The notes: generated from the letters alone by a model not told the origin. A stretch of 35,494 nucleotides of DNA from Woeseiaceae bacterium (GCA_028277265.1 JANQGP010000406.1:1-35494); one strand, 5' to 3'. Shown: positions 9,202-17,187, counted from the first letter of the stretch. Numbers and translations are program-made.

Positions 9202-9753
9202 TTACTCGCCGGCGTCAGAGCCGGCGTCGAGTTTCCTGAGGTTGTTGGCCGCGAATCTGGCATGATGGCTGCCGAGTGCCATCGCGGCCTGAAAGTCGGC
9301 GCGCGCGCTCACCGCATCGCCCGAGACCGCAAGCAATACGCCACGATTTGACAGGGCGATCGCGAGATCCGAGCGGTATTTTTGGTGTTCGAAACTCCTT
9401 CGGGATTTTTTTGAGGCGCGTGCCTCGAGTTTCTTCATCCCGTCCACAGCTGCCTGGCAGGCCTCAGCTGCTTTGCCGAGGTCGGCCGTTTTCACATACG
9501 CGACGCACAAGTTGTTCTGCGAGGAGAATGTGCGCAGCGTGGAGGGGCTCCGTCGCGTCAGCCTGGTGATAGCTTGCTCGTAGTTGCCGGTCTGAATGCT
9601 GCGGCCATAGGCTCTGTCTACCACGATGCCCATCTTGAAAGGCGTCGCAGGCTGGTCGTCGGCCAGCGCCACAGTAGGAGCCAGGGCCGCGAGAGCAACG
9701 ATGACTGGAAAGCGACGCTTACGTCTGTATCGGTGTTCAGTTCCATGTTTCAT
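9202..9753 (-). CDS. Exported TPR-like protein of unknown function
   Basis: A 183-residue product with a clear Sec signal peptide: a basic start (YRRKRRF), a hydrophobic core (PVIVALAALAPTVALA) and probable cleavage after ALA before DDQP. The mature part has helical, TPR-like repeats: GNYEQAITRLTRRSPST, NLCVAYVKTADLGKAAEACQAAVDG, and ALSNRGVLLAVSGDAVSARADFQAAMALGS with the usual alternation of small and large residues. TPRs mediate protein-protein contact, so a periplasmic adaptor role is likely; no partner is evident. The frame is open to a TTG at 9768. ATG 9753 is preferred because GAGG lies nine bases upstream, though ATG 9759 is possible. It is followed by a strong terminator. Confidence 0.75.
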   Translation of the reverse strand: MKHGTEHRYRRKRRFPVIVALAALAPTVALADDQPATPFKMGIVVDRAYGRSIQTGNYEQAITRLTRRSPSTLRTFSSQNNLCVAYVKTADLGKAAEACQAAVDGMKKLEARASKKSRRSFEHQKYRSDLAIALSNRGVLLAVSGDAVSARADFQAAMALGSHHARFAANNLRKLDAGSDAGE

Positions 9754-9818
9754 TTGCATCTGCCTCAAAGCGATTCGTGTTTATGCCAAGACGGATGAGA
9801 CCGGCTTGGTCGCGAACG

Positions 9819-9847
9819 AATCTACTTCCCGGGGCCAGCAGCGACAA
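9819..9847 (-). promoter_or_regulatory. Candidate sigma70 promoter for the TPR-like gene
   Basis: On the minus strand, TTGTCG (9847-9842) and TAGATT (9824-9819) are separated by exactly 17 bp, each with four of six consensus matches. Transcription would begin near 9812, about 60 bp before the start codon. Weak but correctly placed. Confidence 0.35.
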
Positions 9848-9879
9848 ACGAAAAAAAATCTCCGCAACGTGAAAAAAAT

Positions 9880-10803
9880 TCAGTCAGGATCCGCGAATTC
9901 CTGTAATACCCATGACTTGAAAGCCCGCAAGTCCCGGTTTTCACTGTCGTCTTTGCGGCTGACGATGTAGTAGGCTTCGGCGGTCTCGAGTTCTTCATCG
10001 AAGAGCTGCACGAGGCTGTTCGAGTCGAACCACGCTTCGCAAAGACGCCTCGGAATCAGGGCGGCGCCCAGGCCTCGCTCGGCCGCGCGAGCGACCGCGA
10101 TCATCGATGCCATCCGAATCGTGTTCTTCGGGTCGGGCAGGCGCAGCCGCGATTGCTTTGACCAGTCGCGCCAGGCATTCGGCCAGGTTTCATGCAGGAC
10201 GAGCGGAAAATCGCTGACGATCCGCCCGCCCCGTACCCTTACGCTGTCGTAGAAATCGAGAGATCCCGCAGGGACGAGGCGCAGTGAAAAAAGGCGTTCC
10301 GCATCGAGTGAGTCAGGTGCCCTGGAGAATATACGTATCGATACGTCCGCAGATTCGGGATGCTTTTCGAGTGTTTCATCGCTTGTGTCGACGCGGATAT
10401 CCAGGTCCGGGTGGTGATGGAGGAACTCGTTGAGTCTCGGAATGAACAGCTCGCTGGCGAAAAAGGGTTGCACCGAGATGCGTAGCGTACGCGCGGCTGT
10501 CTGTTCCGAATGTCGGGCGACGCTCGCGTCGAGTTCGTCGAGAATCGGCTTGATGTCTTCGTAAAACGCCCTGCCCTCACTTGTCAGGCGCAATGAGCGT
10601 GGGGTCCGTTCAAACAGTTGTCGGCCGAGCGCAGTCTCAAGTTGCCGGATCTGGTGACTCACGGCCGAAGCGGTCAGGTGCGATGCTTCCGCAGCCCGGC
10701 GAAAGCTCTCGTACCTGGCGGCTGCGCAAAAGACGCGCAATGCGCGCAGCGAGTAGTTGGGACGGGTTGGCGCCATACCGGGCCATTGCAGCTTCCGTGC
10801 CAT
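9880..10803 (-). CDS. LysR-type transcriptional regulator (GcvA-like)
   Basis: A DNA-binding regulator with an N-terminal winged helix-turn-helix (LRALRVFCAAARYESFRRAAEASHLTASAVSHQI) and a C-terminal periplasmic-binding-protein-like effector domain (from about LRISVQPFFASEL). The phrase VSHQIRQLETALGRQLFERTPRSLRLT and the overall layout fit the GcvA/AmpR-type subgroup. The start is uncertain: ATG 10803 has a weak GGCGAG upstream and gives 307 residues, while ATG 10776 gives 298. No divergently transcribed target gene adjoins it, since the next upstream gene (pepQ) is on the same strand, so the regulon is unclear. The ligand is unknown. Confidence 0.88.
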   Translation of the reverse strand: MARKLQWPGMAPTRPNYSLRALRVFCAAARYESFRRAAEASHLTASAVSHQIRQLETALGRQLFERTPRSLRLTSEGRAFYEDIKPILDELDASVARHSEQTAARTLRISVQPFFASELFIPRLNEFLHHHPDLDIRVDTSDETLEKHPESADVSIRIFSRAPDSLDAERLFSLRLVPAGSLDFYDSVRVRGGRIVSDFPLVLHETWPNAWRDWSKQSRLRLPDPKNTIRMASMIAVARAAERGLGAALIPRRLCEAWFDSNSLVQLFDEELETAEAYYIVSRKDDSENRDLRAFKSWVLQEFADPD

Positions 10804-10952
10804 GTCGACTCGCCGTAGGACAAGAGCAACTCGTTGGAATAATTGCAGATTTCCGGGGCCATCGTCGACGCGCGTCGACGAATTCGCACCACAAGACGGC
10901 AATGCCGGCTTGGCGTGCACCACAACGAGACGAACCGTGAGACGGCGTTGCC

Positions 10953-11050
10953 AGGCCGCGGCCTCCGGAAATCAAAAAGCGGCCCGGCGGGGGAAGCCGG
11001 GCCACCCGGAGTCACGCTGCGCCGGGGGGTAAGACGCGCGCTTCTGCCTG
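10953..11050 (-). repeat. Duplicated terminator-bearing element, copy 2
   Basis: Near-identical to 9100-9195, including the portion that in copy 1 is the 3' end of the SDR gene (AGGCCGC, then TCCGG). Differences include one extra G and a T in the C-rich run (minus strand TTACCCCCC instead of TTCCCCC) and a few substitutions. Unlike copy 1, it is about 145 bp from the preceding minus-strand stop (pepQ, 11196). Confidence 0.8.
10974..11003 (-). terminator. Minus-strand intrinsic terminator within repeat copy 2
   Basis: The same perfect 8-bp stem as copy 1 (GGCCCGGC, TTCCCCC loop, GCCGGGCC on the minus strand) followed by GC and five T residues (10978-10974). It would end pepQ transcripts or a separate small RNA. 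Confidence 0.8.
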
Positions 11051-11195
11051 CTGGACGATTTGCAGGTTCCGTGCCAGATCGTCCGGATCAGAGCGATTTT
11101 CAAGCTGCTGAAAAAGAAAGGAATTTGTCGAGGCGCCCTGGGCGTCAACGGCGGGCATGCACCGCATCATCGCAACAGGGACGTCGGGCGCACCA

Positions 11196-12545
11196 CTATG
11201 AAGCGCGTGCGAATGCGTCGCGCGTCAGGTTCTCAGGTGTATCGGCCATCACGCGAACATCATCCTCGATACGGATACCGCCGTAGGGCCGCAGCCAGTC
11301 GACGGCGTCCCAGTTCACATGCGACTCAGCGGGCGCGCCGCGCAAGTTCTCGAGCAACATGTCGATCACGTAGATTCCGGGCTCGATCGTGAGCACCATG
11401 TCTTCTTCGAGCACACGTGTCAGGCGCAGGAACGGATGGCCGCTTGGCGGGTCCACGATGGTTCCGGCCTCATCCTGCTGGTGGCCGCCAACGTCGTGAA
11501 CCTGGATGCCCAGCAGGTGCCCGAGGCCGTGCGGGAAGAACGCGGCGGTGACGCCGGTCTCGAGCAGCGTATCCGGCTGGCCCCGCGCCAGTCCGGCTTC
11601 GACCAGCACTTCGGCAATCAGGCCATGTGCGCCTATGTGCAGATCACGATAGTCCACGCCGGCATGTACCTGGCTGACGACGTCGAGCTCGAGACGGTCC
11701 ATGCGTGCAATGAGCTCGGCGAACCGCCGGTCGTCTTTCGCATACGTACGCGTGATGTCCGACGCGTAGCCGTGCACCTGCGCACCGGCGTCGATCAGGA
11801 ACGATCGAATCTCGGCCGGTGGCTGGCGATCGAGGTCCGTATAGTGCAACACGGCGCCGTGTTCGTTGAGCGCTACGATATTGCCGTACGGCAGCTCGGA
11901 ATCCGTGTGGCTGACAGCCTGACAGTATGCGCGGTGAATCTCGAATTCGGGCAGGCCGTCTCGAAACGCCGCTTCGGCGGCAAGGTGACCGGCCGCTGCG
12001 CGCTCGGCCGCGAGGCGCATGACGGCGAGTTCATACCCGGTCTTCACGCCGCGTGCGAAATGCAGGATATTGATCGCCGTGGTCGGATTGATGCGGTCGA
12101 TACCGAAGGCGAGAGATTCGTCGTCGAATTCGCCGATGGCAATGCACTTCTCGCGATCCTCGGGAAGATGGACGGCCGCCTCGTTCGTGTCGCTGATCAC
12201 GCGAACGTCGAAATGGTCGGTCCAGTATCCCGACGGGCTGCCGGGGACGACGTGCCAGTAATCGCGCGGCTGGTAGTAGACGAGAACCGGTGTTTCCCCG
12301 GGCGTATAGACGACGTACGAGAACGGCAGCGCCGTCAGCGGGACCCAGCCGACGAAGTGCGGATTGGCCTTGAACGGATGGTAGTAATCGTCGAGAAAAG
12401 CGAGCTTCGGCGAACCTGAGAAAACCACGACATGACTCGCACCGGCCTGCTCGAGGGCGTGATCGTGACGGGCTTTGACGGACTCGAGGTGGGCGCCGTA
12501 TAGTGCGCCGAGCGCCGGATTGTCATCACTGTAGTTCGCGTTCAT
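11196..12545 (-). CDS. pepQ: Xaa-Pro dipeptidase (prolidase), M24 family
   Basis: A cytoplasmic metallopeptidase that cleaves dipeptides with a C-terminal proline. The 449-residue length is close to E. coli PepQ (443). The N-terminal creatinase-like domain covers about residues 1-165. The pita-bread M24 domain carries the metal ligands in IDAGAQ and SDITRTY (two Asp), HGLGHLLGIQVHD (His), VLTIEPGIYV (Glu) and GGIRIEDDV (Glu). The ATG at 12543-12545 has no Shine-Dalgarno, but a TATGAT -10 box sits six bases upstream, so the mRNA may be leaderless. It is divergent from the gamma-glutamyltransferase gene; both would serve peptide salvage. Confidence 0.95.
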   Translation of the reverse strand: MNANYSDDNPALGALYGAHLESVKARHDHALEQAGASHVVVFSGSPKLAFLDDYYHPFKANPHFVGWVPLTALPFSYVVYTPGETPVLVYYQPRDYWHVVPGSPSGYWTDHFDVRVISDTNEAAVHLPEDREKCIAIGEFDDESLAFGIDRINPTTAINILHFARGVKTGYELAVMRLAAERAAAGHLAAEAAFRDGLPEFEIHRAYCQAVSHTDSELPYGNIVALNEHGAVLHYTDLDRQPPAEIRSFLIDAGAQVHGYASDITRTYAKDDRRFAELIARMDRLELDVVSQVHAGVDYRDLHIGAHGLIAEVLVEAGLARGQPDTLLETGVTAAFFPHGLGHLLGIQVHDVGGHQQDEAGTIVDPPSGHPFLRLTRVLEEDMVLTIEPGIYVIDMLLENLRGAPAESHVNWDAVDWLRPYGGIRIEDDVRVMADTPENLTRDAFARAS

Positions 12546-12551
12546 GGCCGG

Positions 12552-12557
12552 ATCATA
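12552..12557 (-). promoter_or_regulatory. -10 box placing the start site on the pepQ ATG
   Basis: On the minus strand TATGAT (5 of 6 matches) is followed by six bases (CCGGCC) and then the pepQ ATG, so +1 would be the A of the start codon. No Shine-Dalgarno and no clear -35 box are seen. Confidence 0.5.
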
Positions 12558-12621
12558 CCCTGTTGCCGCCGCATCCGGCGAGTGCCATCATTGGCAGCCG
12601 TCCCGCGCCGCGGAGCACAGA

Positions 12622-14337
12622 ATGAAACGGTTTGTATGGCTGATTCCTGGCATCTTCTTCCTCACTCCCGCTGTCGACGTCATGGCCGCTGATCCGGGCT
12701 ACGACCGCGTCGCCGGACGCGCGCATGCGTCGCGTTCGGAGGTGATCGCACCGCATGGCATGGCTGCAACGAGCCAGCCGCTCGCCACCCAGATCGCGCT
12801 CGACATCCTCAAGAAGGGCGGGAGCGCCGTCGATGCCGCGATCGCAGCCAACGCCGCGCTCGGACTCATGGAGCCGACAGGCTGCGGCATCGGTGGGGAC
12901 CTGTACGCCATTGTGTGGGACGCGGGAAAGCGGGAACTGACCGGCCTGAACGCATCCGGCCGATCGCCCGAAGCCATGACGCTCGAGTACTTCCGCGACA
13001 ACGGAATCGACAGGATTCCGCCGTTCGGTCCTTTGCCCGTGAGCGTTCCGGGCGCCGTAGACGGGTGGTTCGAACTGCACGCGCGCTACGGTCGCCTGCC
13101 GATGACCGACATTCTCGCGCCGGCGATTCGCTACGCGCGCGAGGGTTTTCCCGTGTCCGAGGTCATTGCCTATTACTTCGAGAGGAACAAGCAGCGCATC
13201 GGCCACTACCCGGGATTCGCCGAAACGTTCATGCCGGGCGGCGACGTGCCCAAAAAAGGCGAGATGTTCAGGAACCCACGCCTTGCAAACACCTATGAAG
13301 CGATCGCCGAAAAAGGTCGCGACGAGTTCTACAAGGGAGATATTGCGCGTGCCATCGACGCGTACATGACCGAACAGGGGGGGCTCCTGACGTACGACGA
13401 TCTCGCCGCTCACCGATCCGAATGGGTTACGCCGGTATCGAGCAACTATCGCGGTTGGGACGTTTACGAGCTTCCGCCCAACGGGCAGGGCATTGCGGCG
13501 CTGCAGATTCTGAACATTCTCGAGGGCTTCGACATCGCCGCGATGGGTTTTGGCAGTGCCGACTACATCCACACGCTGGTCGAGGCCAAGAAGCTTGCGT
13601 TCGAGGACCGGGCGAAGTACTACGCCGACATGGATTTCGCCGACGTCCCCGTCGACTGGCTGATTTCGAAAGACTATGCCGATGAACGGCGAGCGCTCAT
13701 CTCGGCCGACAAGGCGGCTGAATCATACCCCGCGGGCGACAGGAAACTCGACGCGGGCGACACGATCTACCTGACCGTAGCCGACGAGGACGGCAACATG
13801 GTCTCGCTGATCCAGAGCAACTACCGTGGCATGGGGTCGGGCATGACGCCGGGGGAGCTCGGCTTCGTACTGCAGGATCGCGCCGAGCTGTTCGCGCTCG
13901 ATGAGAACCATGCCAACGTGGTGGAGGGCGGCAAGCGCCCTTTCCAGACGATCATTCCGGCCTTCGTCATGAAAGACGGCGAACCGTTGATCAGCTTCGG
14001 CGTCATGGGCGGGTCGATGCAGCCACAGGGTCATGCTCAGATCATCGTCAACATGGTTGATTTCGGCATGAACCTGCAGGAAGCGGGTGACGCTGCGCGC
14101 ATCAATCACGTCGGATCGTCCAGCCCGACCGGCACGACCATGTCGGACGGCGGCGTCGTCCATCTCGAGAAGGGGTTCAGCGCGGAAGTACGTGCAGAAC
14201 TCGAGCGCCGCGGGCATACGCTGGGTCCGTCGAACGGCAGCTTCGGCGGCTACCAGGCGATCATGTTCGACAAGTCGGAGGGCGTGTATTATGGCGCGTC
14301 CGAGGTACGCAAGGACGGCCAGGCCGCTGGTTACTAG
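12622..14337 (+). CDS. ggt: Gamma-glutamyltransferase
   Basis: An exported N-terminal-nucleophile hydrolase that removes or transfers the gamma-glutamyl group of glutathione and related peptides in the periplasm. The product is 571 residues. A Sec signal peptide (MKRFVWLIPGIFFLTPAVDVMA) precedes ADPGYDR. The large-subunit motifs HGMAATSQPLAT and EPTGCGIGGD are present. Autoprocessing would occur before Thr381 (GD/TIYLTVADEDGNMV), the new N-terminal nucleophile; the small subunit has MGGSMQPQGHAQI. The motif is TIYLTV rather than the classical TTHYSV, so a broader substrate range is possible. The ATG at 12622 has GGAG nine to ten bases upstream, and the signal peptide begins there. The stop TAG is part of a repeated CTAGCAG motif. 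Confidence 0.92.
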   Translation: MKRFVWLIPGIFFLTPAVDVMAADPGYDRVAGRAHASRSEVIAPHGMAATSQPLATQIALDILKKGGSAVDAAIAANAALGLMEPTGCGIGGDLYAIVWDAGKRELTGLNASGRSPEAMTLEYFRDNGIDRIPPFGPLPVSVPGAVDGWFELHARYGRLPMTDILAPAIRYAREGFPVSEVIAYYFERNKQRIGHYPGFAETFMPGGDVPKKGEMFRNPRLANTYEAIAEKGRDEFYKGDIARAIDAYMTEQGGLLTYDDLAAHRSEWVTPVSSNYRGWDVYELPPNGQGIAALQILNILEGFDIAAMGFGSADYIHTLVEAKKLAFEDRAKYYADMDFADVPVDWLISKDYADERRALISADKAAESYPAGDRKLDAGDTIYLTVADEDGNMVSLIQSNYRGMGSGMTPGELGFVLQDRAELFALDENHANVVEGGKRPFQTIIPAFVMKDGEPLISFGVMGGSMQPQGHAQIIVNMVDFGMNLQEAGDAARINHVGSSSPTGTTMSDGGVVHLEKGFSAEVRAELERRGHTLGPSNGSFGGYQAIMFDKSEGVYYGASEVRKDGQAAGY

Positions 14338-14347
14338 CAGTCTGTCG
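14334..14347 (+). repeat. CTAGCAG stop-codon motif, copy A
   Basis: CTAGCAGTCTGTCG contains the TAG stop of the gamma-glutamyltransferase gene. It resembles motifs at 22343-22356 and (minus strand) 31994-32007, each also containing a gene's stop codon. Confidence 0.4.
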
Positions 14348-14385
14348 ACCGAGCCTTCAACTACTTATTCGGCAGGCTGCCAGGC

Positions 14386-15396
14386 ATGAGCAAGGACATC
14401 TTTCTGACGGGCATTACGACGACCGGTACACCGCACATCGGCAACTACGTCGGCGCGATTCGCCCTGGTATCGAGGCGAGTAAGGACCTCACGACGAAGC
14501 ACTTCTATTTTCTTGCCGACTATCACTCGCTCGCCAAGAACGAGGACCCTGACAGGATCGTCCGGTCGACGCTCGAGATTGCCGCGGCATGGATGGCGCT
14601 CGGTCTCGATACCGAGCATGCCTATTTCTATCGGCAGTCGGACATTCCCGAGATTCTCGAGCTCACGTGGGTCCTGCACGGCATGACGGCCAAGGGCTTG
14701 ATGAATCGCGCGCACTCTTACAAGGCGTCGGTGCAGGCCAACGTCGACAGCGGCAACAAAGACCCGGACAAAGGCGTGATGATGGCGCTTTACAGTTACC
14801 CGGTTCTGATGGCAGCGGATATCCTGATGTTCAAGTCGACCAAAGTGCCGGTCGGCCAGGACCAGAAGCAGCACGTCGAGATGGCACGCGACATCGCACA
14901 ACGCTTCAATCACAACTACCGCGAGACGTTCGTGTTGCCGGAGGCCGTGATCGGCGAGAACACAGCCGTGCTGAAAGGACTCGATGGCCGCAAGATGTCG
15001 AAGAGCTACGACAACACGATCCCGTTGTTCGCCCCCGAGAAGCGGCTGCGCAAGCTGATCATGAAGATCAAGACGAACAGCCAGGAGCCGGGGGAACCCA
15101 AGGACACGGAAGGCAATACGCTATTCGACATCTACAAGGCATTTGCAACGCCCGCGGAGACGGCCGAGATCGCCGAAGCCTATGCAAACGGCATCGCCTG
15201 GGGTGAAATGAAGCAGCGTTTGTTCGAGTATATCGACGAGCACATCAAACCGGCGCGGGAGGAATACGATCGACTCATCGCCGACCCGGGCGTGGTCGAA
15301 GCCGAGTTGAGAAAAGGTGCAGAACGAGCACGCGAGATCTCCGTTCCGTACCTTGCCGAGATTCGGGACGCGGTCGGCATCAGAAAACTGGGCTAG
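14386..15396 (+). CDS. trpS: Tryptophan--tRNA ligase
   Basis: A class I aminoacyl-tRNA synthetase that charges tRNA-Trp. The 336-residue product matches the usual length (330-340). The nucleotide-binding signatures are PHIGNYVGA (residues 16-24, the HIGH-type motif) and KMSKS (203-207). VGQDQKQHVEMARDIAQRFN and MAADILMF are also typical of bacterial TrpRS. ATG 14386 follows CAGG and gives the usual MSKDIFLTG-type N-terminus. It begins a long run of closely spaced plus-strand genes and may share transcripts with those downstream. Confidence 0.97.
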   Translation: MSKDIFLTGITTTGTPHIGNYVGAIRPGIEASKDLTTKHFYFLADYHSLAKNEDPDRIVRSTLEIAAAWMALGLDTEHAYFYRQSDIPEILELTWVLHGMTAKGLMNRAHSYKASVQANVDSGNKDPDKGVMMALYSYPVLMAADILMFKSTKVPVGQDQKQHVEMARDIAQRFNHNYRETFVLPEAVIGENTAVLKGLDGRKMSKSYDNTIPLFAPEKRLRKLIMKIKTNSQEPGEPKDTEGNTLFDIYKAFATPAETAEIAEAYANGIAWGEMKQRLFEYIDEHIKPAREEYDRLIADPGVVEAELRKGAERAREISVPYLAEIRDAVGIRKLG

Positions 15397-15426
15397 GGCC
15401 CACAGAGTCAGCAGGACCTGGTCACT

Positions 15427-15681
15427 ATGAGCAAAGAACGAGTCAGGGAGCTTCTGGGTCAGCTGCGCGACGAGTTGCGCAAGACGGGCGTCGACGCCGA
15501 GCTCGACAAGATGATCGATGAACTCGACGACGAGGTTAACGCCGTCGTCGACACAGGCGCCGACGTCACCGATCTGGTCGATCGCGCCAAGGGATTCGAA
15601 GCCGACTTCGCCTCCCGGCATCCCGCCGTGGAACGGTTCATGCGCGAGGTGATAGATACACTTGTCCGGATGGGCATCTGA
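15427..15681 (+). CDS. DUF4404 family protein
   Basis: An 84-residue cytoplasmic protein that fits DUF4404, a small family seen mainly in gammaproteobacteria. It begins MSKERVRELLGQLRDELRKTG, followed by a predicted helical, acidic middle and HPAVERFMREVIDTLVRMGI, the characteristic C-terminal helix. No function is established. It lies 30 bp after trpS with AGGACC before the ATG at 15427, and 21 bp before a VOC gene. Confidence 0.78.
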   Translation: MSKERVRELLGQLRDELRKTGVDAELDKMIDELDDEVNAVVDTGADVTDLVDRAKGFEADFASRHPAVERFMREVIDTLVRMGI

Positions 15682-15702
15682 TACAACGACACAGGGGGTG
15701 CC

Positions 15703-16074
15703 ATGAAACTGGGAGCGTTCTCCGTAAGCCTTGCCGTCAAGGACCTGGCGGCGTCGCGCGACTTCTACGAGAAGCTCGGATTCGAGCAGTTCGGTGGAGA
15801 CCCGGCGCACAACTATCTCATCATGAAGAACGGTGACCATGTCATCGGTTTGTTCCAGGGGATGTTCGAAAAGAACATGCTGACGTTCAATCCCGGCTGG
15901 GACCAGTCCTGTGTCGAACTCGAGGAGTTCACCGACGTGCGCGAAATGCAAAAAGCGCTCAAGGCGGAGGGCGTCACGTTCGACGTTGAAGCGGACGAAT
16001 CGACTCGGGGCCCGGCCAGCTTCATGATCACCGACCCGGACGGCAACCCGATCCTGATAGACCAGCACCGATAG
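15703..16074 (+). CDS. VOC (glyoxalase/bleomycin-resistance fold) protein
   Basis: A 123-residue single VOC module made of two beta-alpha-beta-beta-beta units. The N-terminal unit is visible in [21 protein letters not shown] and the C-terminal unit in [16 protein letters not shown], where Glu is replaced by Ile/Asp in the usual metal-ligand region. Members of this superfamily bind metals or small ligands, and the reaction cannot be predicted. The ATG at 15703 follows GGGGGTG. The middle ([15 protein letters not shown]) resembles the "VOC family protein" group commonly found as stand-alone genes. Confidence 0.85.
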   Translation: MKLGAFSVSLAVKDLAASRDFYEKLGFEQFGGDPAHNYLIMKNGDHVIGLFQGMFEKNMLTFNPGWDQSCVELEEFTDVREMQKALKAEGVTFDVEADESTRGPASFMITDPDGNPILIDQHR

Positions 16075-16081
16075 CGATGAG

Positions 16082-16192
16082 ATGAAGTGGCTGGTCTACA
16101 TCGTCCTGCTGATGCTGCTTGCCGCGCTTCTGAAAGCGAGCTTCGGCCGAGGCAGGAGGCGACCGACCGACGAAGACGGGGAAGACGATTGA
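16082..16192 (+). CDS. Small single-span membrane protein (36 aa)
   Basis: A short open frame beginning ATG 16082, MKWLVYIVLLMLLAALLKAS, then a basic stretch (GRGRRRP) and an acidic end (TDEDGEDD). It has one hydrophobic segment (about residues 4-17) followed by a positively charged loop, which by the positive-inside rule would put the C-terminus in the cytoplasm. It starts 7 bp after the VOC stop with only a weak GATGAG ahead. Its family is not recognised, but the composition is typical of genuine small membrane proteins rather than of random sequence. Confidence 0.5.
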   Translation: MKWLVYIVLLMLLAALLKASFGRGRRRPTDEDGEDD

Positions 16193-16240
16193 TCGGACGG
16201 GACACCAGGCGCTGCACTGGAGGTACCCCGCGCGGCCACC

Positions 16241-16246
16241 TAGAAT
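16241..16246 (+). promoter_or_regulatory. -10 box placing the start site on the PH-like gene ATG
   Basis: TAGAAT (5 of 6 matches) ends six bases before ATG 16253, so +1 would be the A of the ATG. This is the same geometry as at 6932, 8277 and 12557. A weak AGGT lies between; no -35 box is seen. Confidence 0.45.
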
Positions 16247-16252
16247 AGGTGT

Positions 16253-16663
16253 ATGCGCTTCGTTTCCAGGGTCGACGGCTGGCTTATTCCGGTTCTCGTC
16301 ATTTCGATCGCCGGCATGCTTGCGGCATTCGTCGCGGTACTCGTCGGCGATACGCCGATATGGCTACAGATCGTCGTCGCGATCGCTTCGGTCTTCTTCT
16401 GCGGACTGCTGTTCGCAATACTGAAAAGCACCTTCTACGTTGTGGAGCACGGCGTGCTGCGGATCGTTTCCGGGCCGTTCCGCTGGAAGATCGCGATCTC
16501 GGACATCGTCGAGATAACGCCGACGCGCAACCCCCTGTCGTCGCCCGCGCTGTCGCTCGATCGACTGAAGGTCAGGTACGGCGAGCGCCGTTTCGTGCTC
16601 GTATCACCGGCGGACAAGGACGGTTTCGTCAGGGCGATCGAAAACGAACGCCCGACGACATGA
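16253..16663 (+). CDS. Membrane-anchored bacterial PH-like domain protein
   Basis: A 136-residue protein with two transmembrane helices near the N-terminus (about residues 10-31, IPVLVISIAGMLAAFVAVLV, and 37-57, LQIVVAIASVFFCGLLFAIL). A soluble beta-rich domain follows (YVVEHGVLRIVSGPFRWKIAISDIVEITPTRN, then RLKVRYGERRFVLVSPADKDGFVRAIE). This arrangement fits the bacterial PH domain (SunI/YdbS-like, formerly DUF1200) proteins. Function is not established. The stop overlaps the next gene's ATG by four bases (ATGA), so the two are probably co-translated. Confidence 0.75.
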   Translation: MRFVSRVDGWLIPVLVISIAGMLAAFVAVLVGDTPIWLQIVVAIASVFFCGLLFAILKSTFYVVEHGVLRIVSGPFRWKIAISDIVEITPTRNPLSSPALSLDRLKVRYGERRFVLVSPADKDGFVRAIENERPTT

Positions 16664-17187
16664 CGTGCGATCGGCAGCTCGTAACCGCGCGACTGTTCCT
16701 CACGCGCATAACGGCCGATGACGTCGGCCTGATGCTGGCGGTCTGGAACGACCCCGCGTTCATCAAGCACGTCGGCGATCGTGGCATCCGCACCGAGGAT
16801 GAGGCGCGCGAAGCGCTCGACGCAGGGATATTCCGGTCTTACAGGGAGTACGGTTACGGACCGTTCAAGATGGTACGCAAGGACGATGCGGCCGTGCTGG
16901 GCATCTGCGGTCTGTTCAAGCGCGACAACCTGGAAGATCCGGACATCGGTTTCGCGATTCTGCCGGCCTATTACCGTCGGGGTTATGCCGGGGAAGCCGC
17001 TCGCGCCGTTGTCGCCCATGCGCGCGACGATCTCGGCGTTCGCAAGCTGACGGCCATAGTCTCGCCCGGCAACACGGCATCGATCGGGTTGCTCGAAAAG
17101 CTGGGACTGACGTTCAGTCGAATGATTACAATGCCGGGAGACGACGAGGCGATCTGTCTCTACGAGATGATGCTGGAAAACGAGTAG
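16660..17187 (+). CDS. GNAT-family N-acetyltransferase (RimJ/RimL type)
   Basis: A 175-residue GNAT acetyltransferase transferring acetyl from acetyl-CoA to an amine. It begins MTCDRQLVTARLFLTRITADD, the usual RimJ/RimL-type start (T-R-L-x-L-R). The acetyl-CoA-binding motif A lies in GFAILPAYYRRGYAGEAARAVVAHA, and motif B in LTAIVSPGNTASIGLLEKLGL. The target is unknown; this subgroup often modifies protein or small-molecule amines. ATG 16660 overlaps the PH-like gene stop as ATGA. The open frame continues upstream to 16249, but that part is shadow of the PH-like gene. Confidence 0.88.
   Translation: MTCDRQLVTARLFLTRITADDVGLMLAVWNDPAFIKHVGDRGIRTEDEAREALDAGIFRSYREYGYGPFKMVRKDDAAVLGICGLFKRDNLEDPDIGFAILPAYYRRGYAGEAARAVVAHARDDLGVRKLTAIVSPGNTASIGLLEKLGLTFSRMITMPGDDEAICLYEMMLENE

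Larger units (their letters stand above)
10804..11195. other. 392-bp intergenic region between pepQ and the LysR gene
   Basis: It holds the LysR gene's upstream region, the second copy of the duplicated element (10953-11050), and about 145 bp downstream of pepQ. A GACGAT/ATCGTC inverted repeat (about 11055-11084) lies just beside the element. I see no convincing protein-coding frame here; open frames have no recognisable domains and no ribosome-binding sites. Confidence 0.6.

Noticed and set aside
9848-9879. T-rich runs on the minus strand after the LysR stop (about 9851-9858 and 9872-9878) as a terminator.
   Set aside because: No stem-loop precedes either run, so intrinsic termination is not supported.
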